Assembly (NCBI GenBank): GCA_034440575.1
Contig: JAOTOL010001641.1
Coordinates: 2,285,501 to 2,349,500, forward strand
DNA: 64,000 nucleotides
DNA from: Imbricaverruca yamaguchii
Taxonomy: Eukaryota; Arthropoda; Thecostraca; Neoverrucidae
Direction: 5' to 3'
Part shown: positions 9,626-22,012 of the stretch, piece by piece
Layout: the number at the start of each line of letters is the position of its first letter
Numbering within the stretch: position 1 is the first letter of the stretch
Notes under the pieces: generated by a model
Seen by the model: the letters and a program-made list of their open reading frames with translations, nothing else
Told to the model about the DNA's origin: nothing
The model's database searches: none
Position numbers and translations under genes: made by a program

Positions 9626-12000
9626 GTAGGCGCCGGCAGAGCTGTTGATACAGCAGCGTGTAAGCAGTGGTGCGCTCTGTTTACGGCCGTGCGGCCTGGG
9701 CGCAGCCCGTGTAGGCCACCATCCGGCCGGTCGTCTATAACGGGGACAGCAGCCGCCGTTCAGACAGCTCCGATGACCCCTGCCGTGTCAGCGTGTTGAC
9801 CTCTAACGGGTCGATGTGACGGCCTTTGTCGGGTTAGCACGCTGATCCCACAAAATCGGCGTGCTGACTTTTGATCGGCCGATGCGACTACCTTTGTCGG
9901 GTCAGCACGCTGATCACCACAAAGTCGGCGTGCTGACCTCTGTCGGTTCGGTGTGTTGGCCTCTGACCGGTCGTTGTGACTTCCTCTATCGGGCTAACAC
10001 GCTGATCCCCATAATGTCGATGTGTCGACCTCTGACAGGCCAGCGTGTTGGACTTTCCGAGATCGACGTGACGACGTCCAACGGGTTGGTAGAATAGCAC
10101 CTGCGAGGTCAGCGCACTGACGACGTACTGGTGCCATGATCTCTGCTGAGCCGACGTTTTGACCTCTGACGGGCCGGGGCTGCCGGCGGGCGTGTCGGGT
10201 ATCCCGGCAGACAGTCTAGAGCCGACGCTGACCCGACCCGGGCCGCGTGATAAATGGCGTCGCCGGGTGCCACCAGCTGGATCGATGACAGCCCAGTGGG
10301 GAACGTCGTGTTTACCGGGCACGGCTAGAGTTTCCACCGGCCGTTTCCGATGCGGCGCGCCGCTGTTTTCCTTTCCCGTACAGAGGCGGATCATTCTCAA
10401 GAAAAATAGCCCGGCTCGACCTCCGACGCTGACTCGATACAGCTCTGCTGGCAAGCGAGCCCGCCTCGGCTGCCAGCCCGGCTGCGACCGCGCAGCGACT
10501 GCGACTGAGGCGCCGGCTGTGGCAGCCAGAACAGCTGTGACCGCAAGAACGGTTGTGGCTGTGATACGTTCGGTGACTGCGAGAGCAGGCTGAGCTCACA
10601 CAGCTGTTCTGAACAGCTTGCTTCGACTGCCAGAACGGTGGTGGCTGCGATGCAGCTCGGTCTGTCCACGTGAGAACAGATGAGTCTGTGATACAGTTGT
10701 GACTTCAAGGGTTGTGACTTGCTGCCAGCTGTGATGGTGCATGTGCGATCAAAAGTTGATCGCAAATCAACCGTGTGTCGTGTGATGGAACATTCCGGAT
10801 GGCTTCAAGAATGTGTGGCGTCTGATAGGTGAGCAAATCATGATGTGGAAATATACTACATTTTAAATAAAATAATTGTACCAGAATTGTCACGGATGCA
10901 CTCATGGCAATGATCTGTGGTAGGCTTTCCTCTTCTGGGGTTAGCGATTATGTTTTGTTCTCTAATCAGATTTACAAAAGAAGAAGATATCTTCATGAGA
11001 TGTTCGGCGCAGTTATGTTATCGAATAGGGAAATACATCGCAACTTTTTCCATCCAACTATTCTAAGTATCATGTGTTCAATGCAAAGTTTCCATCAGCA
11101 TTCATCTCGCCTCTCTCCTATATAAAACGGTACTTGAGGTAATACCTACCTCGAGGTATGCGGCGCAATAATTTGTCCGCACCCATCACCGATGTGCATA
11201 GTTGCACATAACAAACACCTGGTCACATCAATCGTATCACCGCTATTTGCGCACAAATATTCCATACCTATAAATCGCTTCGCTCGGCTAAACAAAGATT
11301 TTGAAGAAGTTTCTCTCGATACGTAACTTTCAAAAGGCATTCCATCCAACTTTCCTGTCGTCCTCTATTGTTTCAAGCTTCCGTCGTCGGCATTACTAAT
11401 AGTTACTTGTCCATGGTGGTTTTCGTGACCGCTTGAGACCACCAGGAATGCGCTGGGAAAAAGTGCCCAAGTAGAACGGCATATCTAGCTACAGTATCAG
11501 GCTCGAGATAACCCAGCATCTCACTCAGGTTTGGTTCGTTTATGTCGAATTTTAATGTCACTTGCTACTTTAATTCATTGTTTTCCTTGCAGAAAAGAAA
11601 AGGTAAGATCAATAGGGAATCAAATACAACATGAAATGCATACCGTCCATGCCCACAACCCACACCACCGCCAGCTTACATTTTGCGTTCACATTTCCAG
11701 ACACACAGTATGCACAATGCAATGCATAGCACAACATTAAACGCTGCCAAGCATGGTTTGGACAGTTCATAGCTGCGAGAAGTGAAGCTTTCTCTGCGTT
11801 CTCTGAGCTCCATCATTTCATGTCAGCTTATCGAGTTTTTTTCAGCTGTTGGTGGATGGTACTTTTACAAACTTGAGCTCCTTGGTGCCACATAGTTCAT
11901 GAAACCAGAAGATTGTGGTACTCATTATAAAGTTCGCATCCATCATGAAGCTATAAGAGTTCTTTAATTGCATTTTATCAACTGCCTGGACGAGCGGTGC
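9626..12000. other. T-box intron with diverged repeats
   Basis: Bases 9800-10100 hold diverged repeats around 'gtcagcacgctgatc/gcgtgctgacctctg'. Bases 10480-10690 are rich in CAGCTG-like words. No credible exon was found in the remainder. A 144-codon frame at 10159-10593 overlaps equally long frames on the other strand in GC-rich DNA and is not supported. Confidence 0.45.
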
Positions 12001-12002
12001 AC

Positions 12003-12115
12003 TAGAAACTACGTGTCACCAGCGATCCCTCCTGGTGATCACGTATCACCAGCGATCCCTCCTGGTGATCACTTATCACCAGCGATCCCTCCTGGTGATC
12101 ACTTATCACCATGGA
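12003..12115. repeat. 30-bp palindromic tandem repeat, ~4 copies
   Basis: Units of 30 bp with self-complementary ends: ATCACCAG, then CGATCCCTC, then CTGGTGAT. Each unit can fold as an 8-bp stem. The CTGGTGATCAC wording recurs in the 52-bp array at 55.1-56.1 kb. In the last T-box intron. Confidence 0.88.
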
Positions 12116-13558
12116 TCATTAAACAGTCGGATCATCAACAGCAGTGACCGACAAGGAGAGCTGAATTAAGAGTCAACAACAGGTTTTGATGCGCTGGCAG
12201 AGACCGTTCCAAAAGGACCAGGCCACTCCTCAAAAAGTTACCCAAGCGCCCTTGCCTCGTGTGTTCGTGTCGTTCGTTTAACAAGGACTTCGATGATCCA
12301 GTGGCATTCCCTATCGACAGGGGCTTCCCAGTCAATAGACATATCAGCATTTTCAACAAGGTTCATATAACTTGGTATGTGAGGCAGTTGCCTGCAGCAA
12401 TAAGTGTGGGCGGCTAGCGCATCTGTCAGCAGCTGTTCGTAGTTGTTCCTAAAGACCAGTGAATCCTAGTCGTAGTCATTAGCTGGCAGTGGGCATCGCA
12501 GGCCGTTAGGCACTCCCAGCGATGACCGACACTTTCACATGCACCGACCAATTCAGGGGCAGCTGCTTTTCGTTTGCGTCTTGCAACGTTGGCGTATGCA
12601 TGATTTGTTTGTGATGGACGTTGATTGACAACTATTGGCCACGATTGTCAGTAATCGCCGATGAGTCAGTGCCAGCTGATTCCTGTCAGCAGTCATCGGG
12701 GGCCATCGAGCATGACTGGCAACCCGTGTGCAAAATTAGCTATGCAAATTGGACAACAAATTGGAGGGACATCTCGTGAGTTCTTGATTAACAGCTGTGG
12801 TCAGTGCTCGCAAGGCAGCCTTGGAGTCGTCAAAGACGCCACTAGCTGGACTACCTGTCTGAGAAAGCCTCAGGGCTGACTATATTCGGCTATTAATTGC
12901 GAAGTTTTGAGAGATATAACACCAACTGAAGCGAGCAAAAGGAAAATTACGACAGGAAAATAGCTCAAGCTTACAGAAGGCTCATGCATGCAAGTAAGCA
13001 TGATTGAAGAAAAGATGGACAGCTGCAAGAAACATCCTGGTTCATGAATAGGCGAACAGATACTTCGCTCTGCTTCATTGAATCTGATCGTATTTCCTTC
13101 ATGAACGTTGTACAAGCATCGGTGGCATACCCTATTCTGCGATTAAAAAATATCGTTTAAAAATGGAGCGGCGAGTTGCGCGACCTGCAGTGTCGTATGT
13201 ATTTACCCTACCCTACCTTACACTGTGTCCACACCTGGAATTTAATGTAATCCGGTTGCGTGGGCATGGACCTAAAACGATGCCTACCTAAAACGAGGTA
13301 AAATGAAAAGAAACCTGAACAATTTATGTAATGATTCTAATTTTGAAAATATGACATGTGTACGCCAAAACTGCATTTGAAACATACTTCATGCGTCCCT
13401 TTCCGCTTCGAGTTTCTGATTGGAAAATAGAGAGGTTCGTCACTACATATTTTGATACAAAACTCAAACATACATAGTAGGGTCTATTGATACCGGTTGC
13501 GTTATTGGTGTGAAAATATGCCGAGTACGAAAAACACTTTTTGTGGACACATTACAGT
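12116..13558. other. T-box intron, no feature seen
   Basis: Mixed-composition DNA with no recognised exon, RNA gene or repeat array. Confidence 0.45.
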
Positions 13559-14549
13559 ACAGAGACCCTGGCTTCATCAGTGCAACGAATTTTAATACGT
13601 CGCCAGAACTGTTGAGTGTCCCCACCACCACCACCATTGAAATCGGGAGCCAAACAATCTCCTTTGGGATAATTTACCCTGTCATCGCTGGCATGAGCAA
13701 AATTGGCGGGAAGCAAGACTTGGGTGTACAGAATGATCTGTTTATTGTCTTCTATCTAGGATACAGCTCGATGCAGCAAAGCTCCTTATGCTTCGAACCC
13801 TGTCAACATCGAACCCTGTCAAGATTTCGATTACAGTCAGTCTGCCTCGGACTATGTCATGGCACGACTGGAAACATTAACAGAAATGTTGCTGCTCCAA
13901 GCTATGCAATTGGTAGCGCCAGTCTGAAAACCTGGCGTTGTATAATGGATATACATGTAAATGTGGCGAATATTAACATTGCAACAGCATGAGTTTATGT
14001 TGCAGCTGTATGCTGCTGCAAATGCAACCCATGCCGCCTAGTTGAATACGCAGGTAGACAATACATTTATCAGGCTACGTTTTCAATGCGGTTCGGTGTC
14101 GCCTTGACTCACAGTGTCGGTACGAGCACCAACAGTTTCGCAAGACGAATACCAATGCAATGTTTTGTTAGAGACCGGCCTGAGTTTTTCTAGCACCGGC
14201 CATCAGCCGAGATGTCACTCATGGTGGTGCCTTTGCTCTTCGTCATCGTGTCAACACGATTATCTGCTCCCATCATTGTTTGGCGGATTCTATCTTGGCA
14301 GTAGCTAAAAGAACTCGGCTGCATCGCGCTACGACCTGGATAGAAGAAAATAAACAGATCATTCTGTTAATCCAATTCTTGCTTCCCGCTAAGTTTGTTT
14401 ATGCCGGCGACGACAGGGTAAATTATCCCAGAGGAGATTGTTTGGCTACTGATTTCGACGGGGGAGGGTTACCTTCAACAGTTCCGGCCACTTATTAAAA
14501 TTCGTTGTAATGGGGTCTCCAGGGTAACTCTTGTAACCAGGGTCTCTGT
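13559..14549. mobile_element. 1-kb palindromic element with ~240-bp inverted arms
   Basis: The left arm (about 13559-13795) and right arm (about 14300-14549) are reverse complements with moderate divergence. Shared blocks include 'acagagaccctgg', 'caacgaattttaata', 'agccaaacaatctcct', 'gggataatttaccctgtc' and 'cagaatgatctgtttatt'. The spacer of about 500 bp has no recognised protein. This is typical of a foldback or MITE-type DNA transposon. The 160-codon frame at 13510-13992 mostly reads one arm and is not called a gene. Confidence 0.78.
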
Positions 14550-16355
14550 CCAAGCGAAAAGATTACCAGCTTTAAACAACCGCTTTACTAATGGTAACCA
14601 AGAACAATGTGCATTGTCCTCCAGATAGATGTTGAGCAAGGCACCCGTTCCCGTCCCTATAACCCGCGCAGGTCATATTCCTTACCATGGCGTTATCTGG
14701 CACACTAACCGTACCATAATCATGCATGCTCACTTCCGTCCTCGTTGATTATGTACTTAGCACATTTACATTCAGCTTGATTTTATAGTGACCCAAGTTC
14801 AGTGAACACTCACATGCTTGCTTTAGCTGTTGACCCCCCCCCCCCCTCCATTAAGCCTGCCCTGATGAAGTCATACACCAGCCTTACCGCTTGGTTGGAA
14901 TGAATGGTAGTGTCTAAGCAGTTGGAATACCACTTTGAAATGTCGACGTCTCCGGCATTGTCTTCTGTGAGAAGCCGAACAGCGCCAGGCACGTATTCCA
15001 AACTGAGGATGCTGGTTCGCGTGCATTTCACCGTGAAGCTGATTTCCATTGTCACGCATTTCACCGTGAAGTGAGCAGATCAACAGCGTCCCAGCGTGAA
15101 GCTGAAAGTTCATGCATAGTGCAGTTTAATTCCGGATGAATAGGTCATGCCATCTGTTCTACCGTGAAGCGGATAGCTCTACTCTATTTCACGGAATTTA
15201 TGTCACCACGAAGCGATAAGGTATCTAGGGATAAGTAGTACCTAGTTAAAAACTTCGTGTAGACTCAATGGCCATTCTCAAGAGGTTTTTCAGGGCACGT
15301 TTATAAGGACAGGCATGCCAATAATTGAACATGGTAAAGAGAACTTTGAATATTTTTTTATTAGCATCATCACACGGGAAGATAGTTGTGATATCCTGAT
15401 GCCCGGTAGTTTCTGTTCACTTTAACAAGGCAGGTCTGAGCAGCACCTGGCAGCATCTGCCGATAATCACAGCAGGTTTCACACCCGCAAACCTATCTTG
15501 TCATGCTATATCTCGTCCAGTTCTAAAATGGCCTAGATCTGGTGTCTTCTGAAGACATGATAGCCGTTTCCACGAAGCTATTCGGAGTAGCTTGCGATAA
15601 CTTAAGTAGAATGCTTCTATTGGGACAACATTGGCTAATTTTCTGCATTTGAAATACCGTCGGCGTCAAGCTGGTCTACTACATGGAATAACCTGCGTCT
15701 GCCTACCAGTCGAATAGGCAATCACGCGGTTTACATCAGCCAGTCAGCCACACACGGGGTTTTAGTTCGGACCTATTCACAACAGTTTTTACAGCACGGC
15801 CCGTTTACAACATGAAGGCAGGCACCTAATCGGATGTTTAGAATCTCTCGGCGAACCCGATGTGGTGACAGGCGGCAAATATGTTCCGTATTTGTTGCGC
15901 TTCTGGCGCTTCTGTTCTTCCAGTGAACTTCCGAGCCATGGAATTCGCAAAATTGTGAAATTTCACTCTGTTGGCAGCCTCTGCAGCCAATATAGTATAC
16001 TATACTTCTTAGACCGAGTTAGTTATTTCTACCATCCATATTAATAACATCGAATTTAAGGGAAATTGAGTAAGCCGATGTAGCGTTTGTTTGTTTATTG
16101 GGTGGTTCACGATGCACTTTCTGCACATTCACGGCTAATGGCGCCGATGTACACCTTCCAAAATATCGCAACATGACCTACTTGCACGTCGCACACTTCC
16201 CATGAATAACCGAGCAAATCCCTTCCTTTCAGATTACCACAACATAGGTATTTCTTCTTCGTGAGTGTAATACATTGCTTGTACATTGCTTCCGGGTTAT
16301 GTCGAGCGTACGATATTTAAATGGACAGAATAAATGCAGTTGGATAGTTTTTAGC
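14550..16355. other. T-box intron, degenerate 'accgtgaagc' repeats
   Basis: Around 15025-15205 'tttcaccgtgaagctgat'-like words recur at irregular spacing. A C-run lies at 14837-14847. No exon recognised. Confidence 0.4.
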
Positions 16356-16357
16356 AG

Positions 16358-17275
16358 CGGAGTGAGTGTGGGGAGAGTTGGCCGACCGGCAGTAGGGCGG
16401 GTGGGCAGTGGTGTGAGTGTTGGGAGAGCAGGCCGACAGTGGGGTAGGGTGGGCAGCGGGGTGAGTGTGGGGAGAGTTGGCCGACCGACAGTAGGGCGGG
16501 TGGGCAGTGGTGTGAGTGTGGGGAGAGCAGGCCGACAGTGGGGTAGGGTGGGCAGCGGAGTGAGTGTGGGGAGAGTTGGCCGACCGACAGTAGGGCGGGT
16601 GGGCAGTGGTGTGAGTGTGGGGAGAGCAGGCCGACAGTGGGGTAGGGTGGGCAGCGGAGTGAGTGTGGGGAGAGTCGCAGGCCGACAGTGGGGCGGGTGG
16701 GCAGCGGGGTGAGTGTGGGGAGAGCAGGCCGACAGTGGGGTAGGGTGGGCAGCGGAGTGAGTGTGGGAAGAGCAGGCCGACAGTGGGGTAGGGTGGGCAG
16801 CGGAGTGAGTGTGGGGAGAGCAGGCCGACAGTGGGGTAGGGTGGGCAGCGGAGTGAGTGTGGGGAGAGCAGGCCGACAGTAGGGGCGGGTGGGCAGCGGT
16901 GTGAGTGTTGGGAGAGCAGGCCGACAGTGGGGTAGGGTGGGCAGCGGAGTGAGTGTGGGGAGAGCAGGCCGACAGTGGGGTAGGGTGGGCAGCGGGGTGA
17001 GTGTGGGAAGAGCAGGCCGACACTGGGGCGGGTGGGCAGCGGAGTGAGTGTGGGAAGAGCAGGCCGACATGGGGGGGTGGGCAGGGTGGGTGGGGAATGG
17101 GGCGGGTGGGCAGCGGAGTGAGTGTGGGGAGAGCAGGCCGACAGTGGGGTCGGGTGGGCAGCGGAGTGAGTGTGGGGAGAGCAGGCCGACACTGGGGCGG
17201 GTGGGCAGCGGTGTGAGTGTGGGGAGAGCAGGCCGACACTGGGGCGGGTGGGCAGCGGAGTGAGTCTGGGAAGAG
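16358..17275. repeat. 48-bp G-rich minisatellite, ~19 copies
   Basis: Units of 48 bp built from GAGTGTGGGGAGAGCAGGCC, then 'gacagtggggtagggtgggcagcggagt'. Runs of G separated by short spacers on the + strand (GGGG..GGGTAGGGTGGG) could form G-quadruplexes. Because 48 is a multiple of 3, three - strand frames stay open for 240-350 codons (Ser-Ala-Cys-Ser-Pro-His-Thr-His repeats). They are artefacts. Confidence 0.95.
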
Positions 17276-19279
17276 CGGCCATATTTACATGAGGAGACAT
17301 ATTTCCCTGTGGGCGCCTAACGAGCGACGTTTGTTTCCTGCCAGTCGAGCATCCGACAAATGACAACAAAAACCGAACTGACGGCGGGGTAAGTTGAGTA
17401 ATGCGAGCCTGGCACCCGCCTCTCGTCGAACGTCACAGTCGCTGGCCCTTCGATTTGCGCCCGACGTATATAAGGTGATATATAAATTTGCTCACATGCA
17501 TTGCTTAATGACATTCAGCTGAATTTTCCCAGAAGTGATCGTTAGAATTTGGCACAAATAGAAAACCGAAAGAAAACCGATTCTAAGTTCCCTACTTAAA
17601 ATCGTTAGCCTTCATCCAGTGTTGGATTCGGGCACATAGAGAGTAAATCGAAAGCCCTCGAGACCATCCAACAAGCCATTGGGGACACGAGTTCTGGCTC
17701 TTGCTAAGCTCACATGTGAATTGCTGTGGATACTGGACGCTGGTTTGGTAGACGCGATAGAGAATATGTAGACGGTAAAACTGGTAGACGGTAAAACTAT
17801 GTTGTATGTAGATATTCATATTTTCGTAGAAACAAGTCCATCATTTCTGAATACCATAATATTTGTGTTATTTATGCACTGAACATGATATGGGAGACGT
17901 CAAAAGGTAGGTATTCAGGAAACAGAATGTGTTCAGAACCCCCCTCTTCCCCTACGTTACCACCGTCATTCACTTAGCTATCTGCCCATATGAAGATATA
18001 GAGCTTTCGCCAGCTCGCGGCAATTGATGAGACTCGAGGCAGCTAGTGCCCACATCAGGTGGCAGCACGAATGCTTCTGTAAGCAAAAGGCAAACAGCGG
18101 ACGCCTGGACAGGTCGGAATTTGTTGTGCCGTGTTCCGCGGCGTAAATGCTCACCACAGATGAAGTTGTGTTGCAGTCACAGGAGGCTCCTGTCTCCCGT
18201 GCAACACTTCGAGCATCGTTGTCAGAAGCGCAGCATGGGAAAACGCCGGTCCAGGCACCCACATGCTGACTGGCACGACGCCCGGGTCCCGACTGGAAAT
18301 GTGGCACCGGCAATAGTTTCAGGCATACTTTGGACAATGGACAAATCTGGGCGTCCCAAGACTTCATATATTCACGTGATCCGGTCAATCTCATCACAGA
18401 AAAAATCCGGATGAGGAATACAGTCGGCATGACCTTGGGTGTGGGGTGGGGGTGAGTGTCAGGGTTAATGGTGGGAGAAGTTATTGATACCTGGCAGCTT
18501 TCAATTAAAAAAAAACAAGTGTCATCCTTACAAGGGGTGGGTGGCTGCCATGCGCTTCATGGCTGTGCTATTCAGGAAAATCCAGCTACAAACCTCACCC
18601 AATTAGTAGATACGTTGTTGGATAAGCAATGTTCTTCAGCCGAGGTGTTTCACGATCATGGAAGACATCATGTCTAGACGTGATATCCGAGATCAAGGCC
18701 CTAGTGGGCAACATGAGCATGGCAGCATCAGTGAGATATTACTTTGGTGCACCCCATTAATTTCTGCCTTTGTTTTGCACTCACGGCTTCCACTGTGCAA
18801 TGCGTAGGATCGAGGTCAGTTGCATCCTTTTCCCCGAAGCTACAACGTCCATGTTTCATTTAATGTGTCGTCGGATTTCTTTTATTCCCTTCAGACACTA
18901 ATGGAAGGCTATGCACCAGACTGAGAGAGGCGAGTTCAATATAAGTGAAGTTACTGGCGACTACGGGAATAATTTTTGCGATTCTTCGCAACAGCAAATC
19001 GCATCTTTCTATGTCATAAAATGCTTCCACTTCATACCGTAATGAACCACAAAAAGCATCGGTCGCCTCGGTATTTTTCATTGTGAAATTGATCAGGAGC
19101 CTGAGCTATTTGTTGAAACTGCTTAGCATGAGCAAGTATACATGATATGTGCGTGACACTGTGGTATTGACTTTGCGCGACAATTTGTACCAATTGTGTA
19201 ATGTTAACCCGGTCGTGTAATGCACAACTGATAGTGTATGTCACCAACGAAGCCGTAAAGTACACTTGGCACTGTACTA
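17276..19279. other. T-box intron, no supported gene
   Basis: Overlapping frames of about 120-150 codons on both strands lie at 17978-18430. They have no recognisable domain and lie antisense to each other, so neither is called. The remainder shows nothing. Confidence 0.4.
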
Positions 19280-19785
19280 CACACGCGACAATGCAACGTG
19301 TACTTGAGGCCATAGCATGGCACTTGATACTGTACCGTACACCCAACACTTTACCGTGCACTTGACACCGCAACGAGAACCTGGCATTGCGACGCACACC
19401 TGACACAGTAATGTGCGCGTGGCACTATAGCATGGACCTCTCTGTGGCATATACCCGATACCGTAGCGTACAACATTGTAATGTATGCATGATACCATAG
19501 CGTGTACCTCACACCTCAGCGCACAGGTCACACTGTAACGTGCGTGTGACAGTTTAGGATGCACCTGACATTGGAATGTGCCCGCGACAGCAGAGCGTAC
19601 GCGTGACATTGTAGCGTGGACCTGACACCAGCGTGAACCTGACACTAGCGTGGACCTGACACCAGCGTGAACCTGATTCTGCAGCGTGGACCTGGTACTG
19701 ACGTAAACCTGACACTGGCGCTGACACGGCGCTGTAGCATAGGCCTGACATTGTAGCGTGGACCTGACTTTGTAGCACAGCAACG
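19280..19785. repeat. Degenerate short tandem repeat (tgacac..gtagcgtg)
   Basis: An irregular array of 15-25 bp units around 'acctgacaccagcgtga/acctgacattgtagcgtgg'. It is strongly diverged at the left (19280-19560) and clearer at 19600-19775. Antisense frames here are artefacts of the array. Confidence 0.7.
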
Positions 19786-19927
19786 GCGACGTGTGCCTGT
19801 TCTTGCCTGAGTTATGTGTCCAGCCATCAAGGGTTGCGTTTCTAGTGAGTGGCAGTCACATTGGGACACGGTTCGGGAAAACAAGATGATGACAATGTGC
19901 ACTAGCACCGGTTAGTGGTCCTCGTGT

Positions 19928-20345
19928 TCACATAGGACTACGCGGGACGAGGTGGCACTGTACCGCTTGCACATTAGCCACACCTACGCAACGCACAGTT
20001 ATGTCCTTTGTGACGATGATGTACCCTTGTGCCCCAGTTGCCAAGGAAGCATTTCAGCGCGTCATAGCTTGACCTCACGCCCTCAGCTTTCTGGCGTGCT
20101 CTGGCATTACTCTGGACGGTCGCAGCCGCCCCCGTTTCGTGACGTCCTGGGGATGAATCGGTCCCGATAAACTGTGATCGATTATTCCAATTTTGACATA
20201 AACTTCCGTGCTATCTACTCCCCTGTCTAATCCGTCGTAGGAGCGCAAGCGTGCACACTAGTGTAGCATGGACACAGTTTAAATAGTTTCGTTACGGGCG
20301 CTCTATGACTAATGTAGTTGACGCGCCCAAATACCTGAATAACTA
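19928..20345 (+). mobile_element. 5'-truncated I-like LINE, 3' end
   Basis: From about 19928 the + strand matches the 3' part of the LINE at 41.9-42.4 kb. Both encode an HTYATHSY..(C/T)GDDV-type peptide followed by a cysteine/histidine-rich tail. The match continues through the non-coding end to the hairpin at 20296-20328 and the tail 'ctgaataacta'. The reading frame is broken. No target duplication was found. It sits in the last T-box intron, and its tail ends 16 bases before the acceptor of the terminal exon. Confidence 0.8.
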
Positions 20346-20361
20346 GCTGTCGGCGTTGCAG

Positions 20362-20669
20362 AGCCTGAACGGAGCGACACGGCCGCGGTGACAGCCATGT
20401 CACGCATGTTCCCGGCGGCTGGTCAGCAGTATCCCAGCTCACCGCCCGGGAGCCAGCCGTACCCCAGCACCTGCTATTACGGCCCGCTCTTCACGCCCTA
20501 CCCGTACAAGACGCGCTCGCCGCCGTACTCGCGGCCGAGCGTGCGGCCGCCGCTGTACCCAGGCACGGCCGCCGGCTACGGCTCGCCCCCGGCGGGCGGG
20601 CTGTACCGCGGCGGCGGCTCGTGCCAGCCGCCGCCGCCTACCACCACGTACGAGTACAGCGCCAGGTGA
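20362..20669 (+). CDS. org-1: Tbx1/org-1-like T-box protein, terminal exon
   Basis: Last coding exon. Two acceptors fit the one-base overhang of the exon at 9504. 'gcgttgcag' gives a start at 20362 (reading E, then PERSDTAAVTAMSRMF). 'ggtgacag' gives a start at 20395 (reading A, then MSRMFPAAGQ). Both are in frame and differ by 11 residues; the first is preferred for its stronger-looking acceptor. The peptide is rich in Pro, Tyr, Ser and Gly (CYYGPLFTPYPYKTRSPPYS), typical of the low-complexity C-terminal regulatory tail of T-box factors, and ends YEYSAR at a TGA (20667-20669). The exon is GC-rich, unlike its surroundings. Assignment to this gene rests on strand, phase and composition rather than on a conserved domain. 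Confidence 0.68.
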
Positions 20670-20763
20670 ACATCGCATTATCCTGTCACCGGCGCTGAAA
20701 AACGAGGCGCCACAGACGCCAATGGTGCCGCGCTGACGACTGTTGAAAATGCCGAGGAAAGTA

Positions 20764-20769
20764 AATAAA
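20764..20769 (+). promoter_or_regulatory. Poly(A) signal AATAAA for the T-box gene
   Basis: A canonical AATAAA lies 94 bases after the stop codon of the terminal T-box exon. It is a plausible 3' end signal; cleavage position not seen. Confidence 0.5.
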
Positions 20770-22012
20770 TGTTGGGATTAATGGCGGGCGGCTATTTATT
20801 CATGGCACTCGGGACAAAAGGGCAGCTCGGGGCGTGTCGATGTGCCGGCGTGCAGGCGGAACAGTCAGACGTCGGGTACGGCAGAATCGTGCGGCGCGAT
20901 CGACGTCGAACACGTCCCCGCGGCCGATGGAACACTTGTCGGCGTATGGTGCGAGCCAAGTGTGGCCGTGCAGCGCTTCCAGACGCCGTGCTGCGCGGCG
21001 CGGCGTCGTCCACCGAGCAGCAGGTCGCTGCCACCGCCCGGCCGTGTCTGTTGTGTGCGGCTGGCTGTGTCGTTGTGTGCACCCCAACACTCGTGCGATG
21101 TCTCCACTCTGCTGTGGTCCACACATGTCCACTGTCCGCGTGTCCACTAGTGGACGGCCCATCGCCGGCGTCGGAGAGTGTCATGTCCGCAATGTCGTGA
21201 GCCGGCGCTCTATGTTCGGCCAATGTGGCCCGCTCACACTCCATGTCGCTGCGGGGTGAGTCATATTCTGCTGTGTTCACACAAAATACAGTGCAATGTA
21301 ATGAGCTCGCCTTCGCCGGTGCCCTTCTTTTGTCACAACGCTGTGGGTGTACTTTGTAACGGCTGGACACAATCATCAGTGTACGCACGGTTTCTGTAAG
21401 TATATACTTGGGAGGGCTGGGCCGCTGGTACTTCAGCTCCTTTGGCAAATAACGATTTAATTCCAACCAACTACTTAATGTAGTAATCTTATTGGCGATG
21501 AGGGGGTGGATTTCCGTTATCATCAGGAAGGAATCTGTAAGGAACGTGTTGTTTCGCATCCACTCAGAGGGGAATTTAGCATTTAGTACTTATCCACTTA
21601 GTATCATTTATTTCCATTCGTATTTCTCCCAATAGGCAGCATTCTTATGGAAGTATCACCCCTTCAAAGTCATGACTATAATGAGATAATGCTCATTTTC
21701 TACTTACGCTTTTTACAATGCCTGGTACTTCGTGACATGGGTTTAACCTTATGAGGGGGGGGGGGCGAAAATAGATCTCCCGATATCGTAAATGTTCACA
21801 TTGCAACCTAAAATGACCCAAGTGAATTGAGAACGTGCAATTATTTGAATGTGCTTCAATGGGGTAAAGTTTGCGTCTCAGTCCTCCATGTCTATATTCC
21901 ATTATGATTCGTTCAAGGTTTGGCAATATAGGTGAAATAACACATTTTTTAAACATCCATGTTTCAAATAATACTTTGGAAAAGAACGATAATCTTCCAG
22001 AAACGAGCCAAC
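20770..22012. other. GC-rich block without supported gene
   Basis: Bases 20770-21260 are GC-rich and open in almost every frame on both strands at once, which is a composition effect. This could be an extended 3' untranslated region or a CpG-rich regulatory block. Nothing is recognised at 21260-22012 except a G-run near 21757. Confidence 0.4.

Noticed and set aside
12003..12115. CRISPR-like regular repeat pattern with palindromic units
   Set aside because: Units are directly adjacent with no unique spacers, and the DNA is eukaryotic.
13510..13992. 160-codon + strand frame
   Set aside because: Most of it is one arm of an inverted-repeat element; the mirrored arm is not conserved as protein.
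16229..17369. Proline/histidine-rich frames of 239-350 codons, - strand
   Set aside because: By-product of the 48-bp array (16 codons per unit) in three frames.
17978..18430. 150-codon - strand and 122-codon + strand frames
   Set aside because: They are antisense to each other in locally GC-rich intron DNA and show no domain or splice context.
20769..21260. Several 85-255 codon frames on both strands
   Set aside because: GC-rich DNA that is open in nearly all frames; Arg/Ala/Pro-rich composition is typical of chance frames.
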